64,000 nt of DNA from Hamiltosporidium tvaerminnensis (Eukaryota; Microsporidia; Dubosqiidae). Positions 63,071 through 64,000 of this stretch are shown piece after piece. The translations under genes were made by a program, and so were the position numbers. Below the pieces are notes generated by a model. It did no database searches. It had not been told where the DNA came from and saw only the letters and a list, made by a program, of their open reading frames with translations. Positions within the stretch are counted from its first letter, which is position 1, and each line of letters opens with the position of its first letter. The stretch spans positions 1,361,501 through 1,425,500 of the forward strand of contig JAKIMF020000004.1 in NCBI GenBank assembly GCA_022605425.2. Reading direction: 5' to 3'.

Positions 63071-64000
63071 GCATGGATAATTTTTTTTTAATAAAAAAGC
63101 AAGGAATTTTTTTGAAAAAAAAATTAAAATCAAATATTAAGGAATATGAAAAAATAGTGTAAAAAAATGGTTGGTTTTTTATAAAAATGAATTAAAAATT
63201 TAAAATATTGAGAAACAATCAGCTTAAAACTTAAATCTTCAAATCTAAATTTTATAAACAAGATTTCTTCTATTAAATTTAGTGTTAATATAATCTATGA
63301 TTATTTAGTATTTATACCTCTTTTTTAGTCTATTATAGTGTAATTTTTTGTTTACTTTTTGTTCAAACACATTATAAAGTTTAATAATCAGATTTTCAGT
63401 TGCTTAAGATTCTCTTATTCACTAGAATGCTCTAGTTAAGGTGCAAATTTCTCGTTTTTTCGCTCTTTTTTTTAAATCCGTGAATGGTTCTTTTCTAATT
63501 TCAACCCGTTTTATTTTAATTTTAAACTCATTGGCAATTAACAGATAAATAATTGCCGGTAATATCGATTAAGCTTATATTTTATTAAGATTGAAATTCA
63601 AAGTTCTTTATGATATATCTTGTAATATATATTATCGCTTTGGTTCACTAATTGAGAAATGTCTTTCATTTTTCTTGTGTTATAATCCAAGTTTTGCCCG
63701 AAAAGCAAACATTTCAAACTTTTTTTATTTATAAAATCTTAAGTGTTGTGGGACCGAACGCACCTTTATAGTACCAAATTCGCTTTAAAAACAAAATTTT
63801 AAAAAATTACCATTAAATTTATATTTATAACTTTACAATCCTAATTTACTAACATTTTATAACACTAATCAATAAATTAAATTAAATATAATTATAACTT
63901 TGAGAAATGAATATTTCTAACAGCTTTTTAAGAGCCAGACAATCTTGGCATTACACCTAATAATCCATTTTCTCTTTTTACAACAGCAAATAATAAAAGC
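63071..64000. other. AT-rich spacer to window end
   Basis: No gene, RNA or repeat array seen. A GC-richer word TGTGGGACCGAACGCACC near 63748 is unexplained. Confidence 0.4.

Noticed and set aside
63071-63133. Longer SPT6 N-terminus
   Set aside because: It would start at TTG and adds a Phe/Leu/Lys-rich stretch unlike Spt6; ATG at 63070 begins the acidic region.
1-64000. tRNA genes anywhere in the window
   Set aside because: Scanning for GTTCGA/GTTCAA-type T-loops in a cloverleaf context gave no convincing candidate; a dedicated tRNA search would settle this.

Overview
The window looks like nuclear DNA of a microsporidian with an expanded, very AT-rich genome. Three things point there. The recognisable genes are intron-free, short versions of conserved eukaryotic proteins: Dcp2, an STH1/SNF2 remodeller, Tad2, a Noc4-like protein, Rpt2, TAF10, Rad16 and Spt6. 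Most of them have a CCC(C) run 3-20 nt before the start codon, a signal described for microsporidian genes. There is also a leucine-rich-repeat protein of the kind expanded in microsporidia and a Dong/R4-type LINE. Long gene-poor spacers and several transposon families suggest a large-genome lineage rather than a compact one such as Encephalitozoon; the species cannot be named from the sequence alone.

Layout. 1-2.5 kb: spacer with a minus-strand Dong relic. 2.8-12.1 kb: three genes on the + strand (DCP2, an unidentified repeat-rich gene, an STH1-like ATPase). The last two are saturated with GGGTGTTA/TAACACCC minisatellites and broken by small indels inside them. 12.6-16.35 kb: Dong copy 1. 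16.4-17.0 kb: more TAACACCC repeats and a small basic gene. 17.3-20.4 kb: spacer with a second relic. 20.4-23.1 kb: LRR gene split by a homopolymer frameshift. 23.9-24.4 kb: TAD2. 27.0-29.7 kb: two Ser-rich minus-strand frames (signal peptide in one, C-terminal membrane anchor in the other) that are probably one surface-protein gene. 31.0-32.3 kb: small coiled-coil ORF and NOC4-like gene. 32.4-33.1 kb: a GC-richer non-coding dispersed repeat. 34.37-38.13 kb: Dong copy 2 with a perfect 13-bp target-site duplication. 38.3-39.0 kb: small ORFs, one a broken secreted protein. 39.4-42.0 kb: divergent RPT2 and TAF10, both flanked by tandem repeats. 43.8-45.0 kb: TA-flanked terminal-inverted-repeat element. 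45.3-50.6 kb: relics and more dispersed repeat copies. 50.8-51.4 kb: FYRN/FYRC gene followed by a ~50-bp Dong remnant with its own 14-bp duplication. 52.6-55.1 kb: decayed APE-type LINE on the minus strand. 57.5-59.5 kb: RAD16. 60.2-63.1 kb: SPT6.

The conserved genes mostly act in chromatin and transcription (STH1, TAF10, FYR protein, Rad16, Spt6), with single genes for mRNA decapping, tRNA editing, ribosome assembly and the proteasome. They show no operon-like organisation. Two themes stand out. Tandem repeats of about 70-80 bp flank DCP2, STH1, RPT2 and TAF10, in places duplicating the CCC start signal or the gene's own 3' end. Frame breaks in otherwise intact genes fall inside minisatellites or homopolymers, so slippage or uncorrected sequencing indels must be settled before calling these genes dead.
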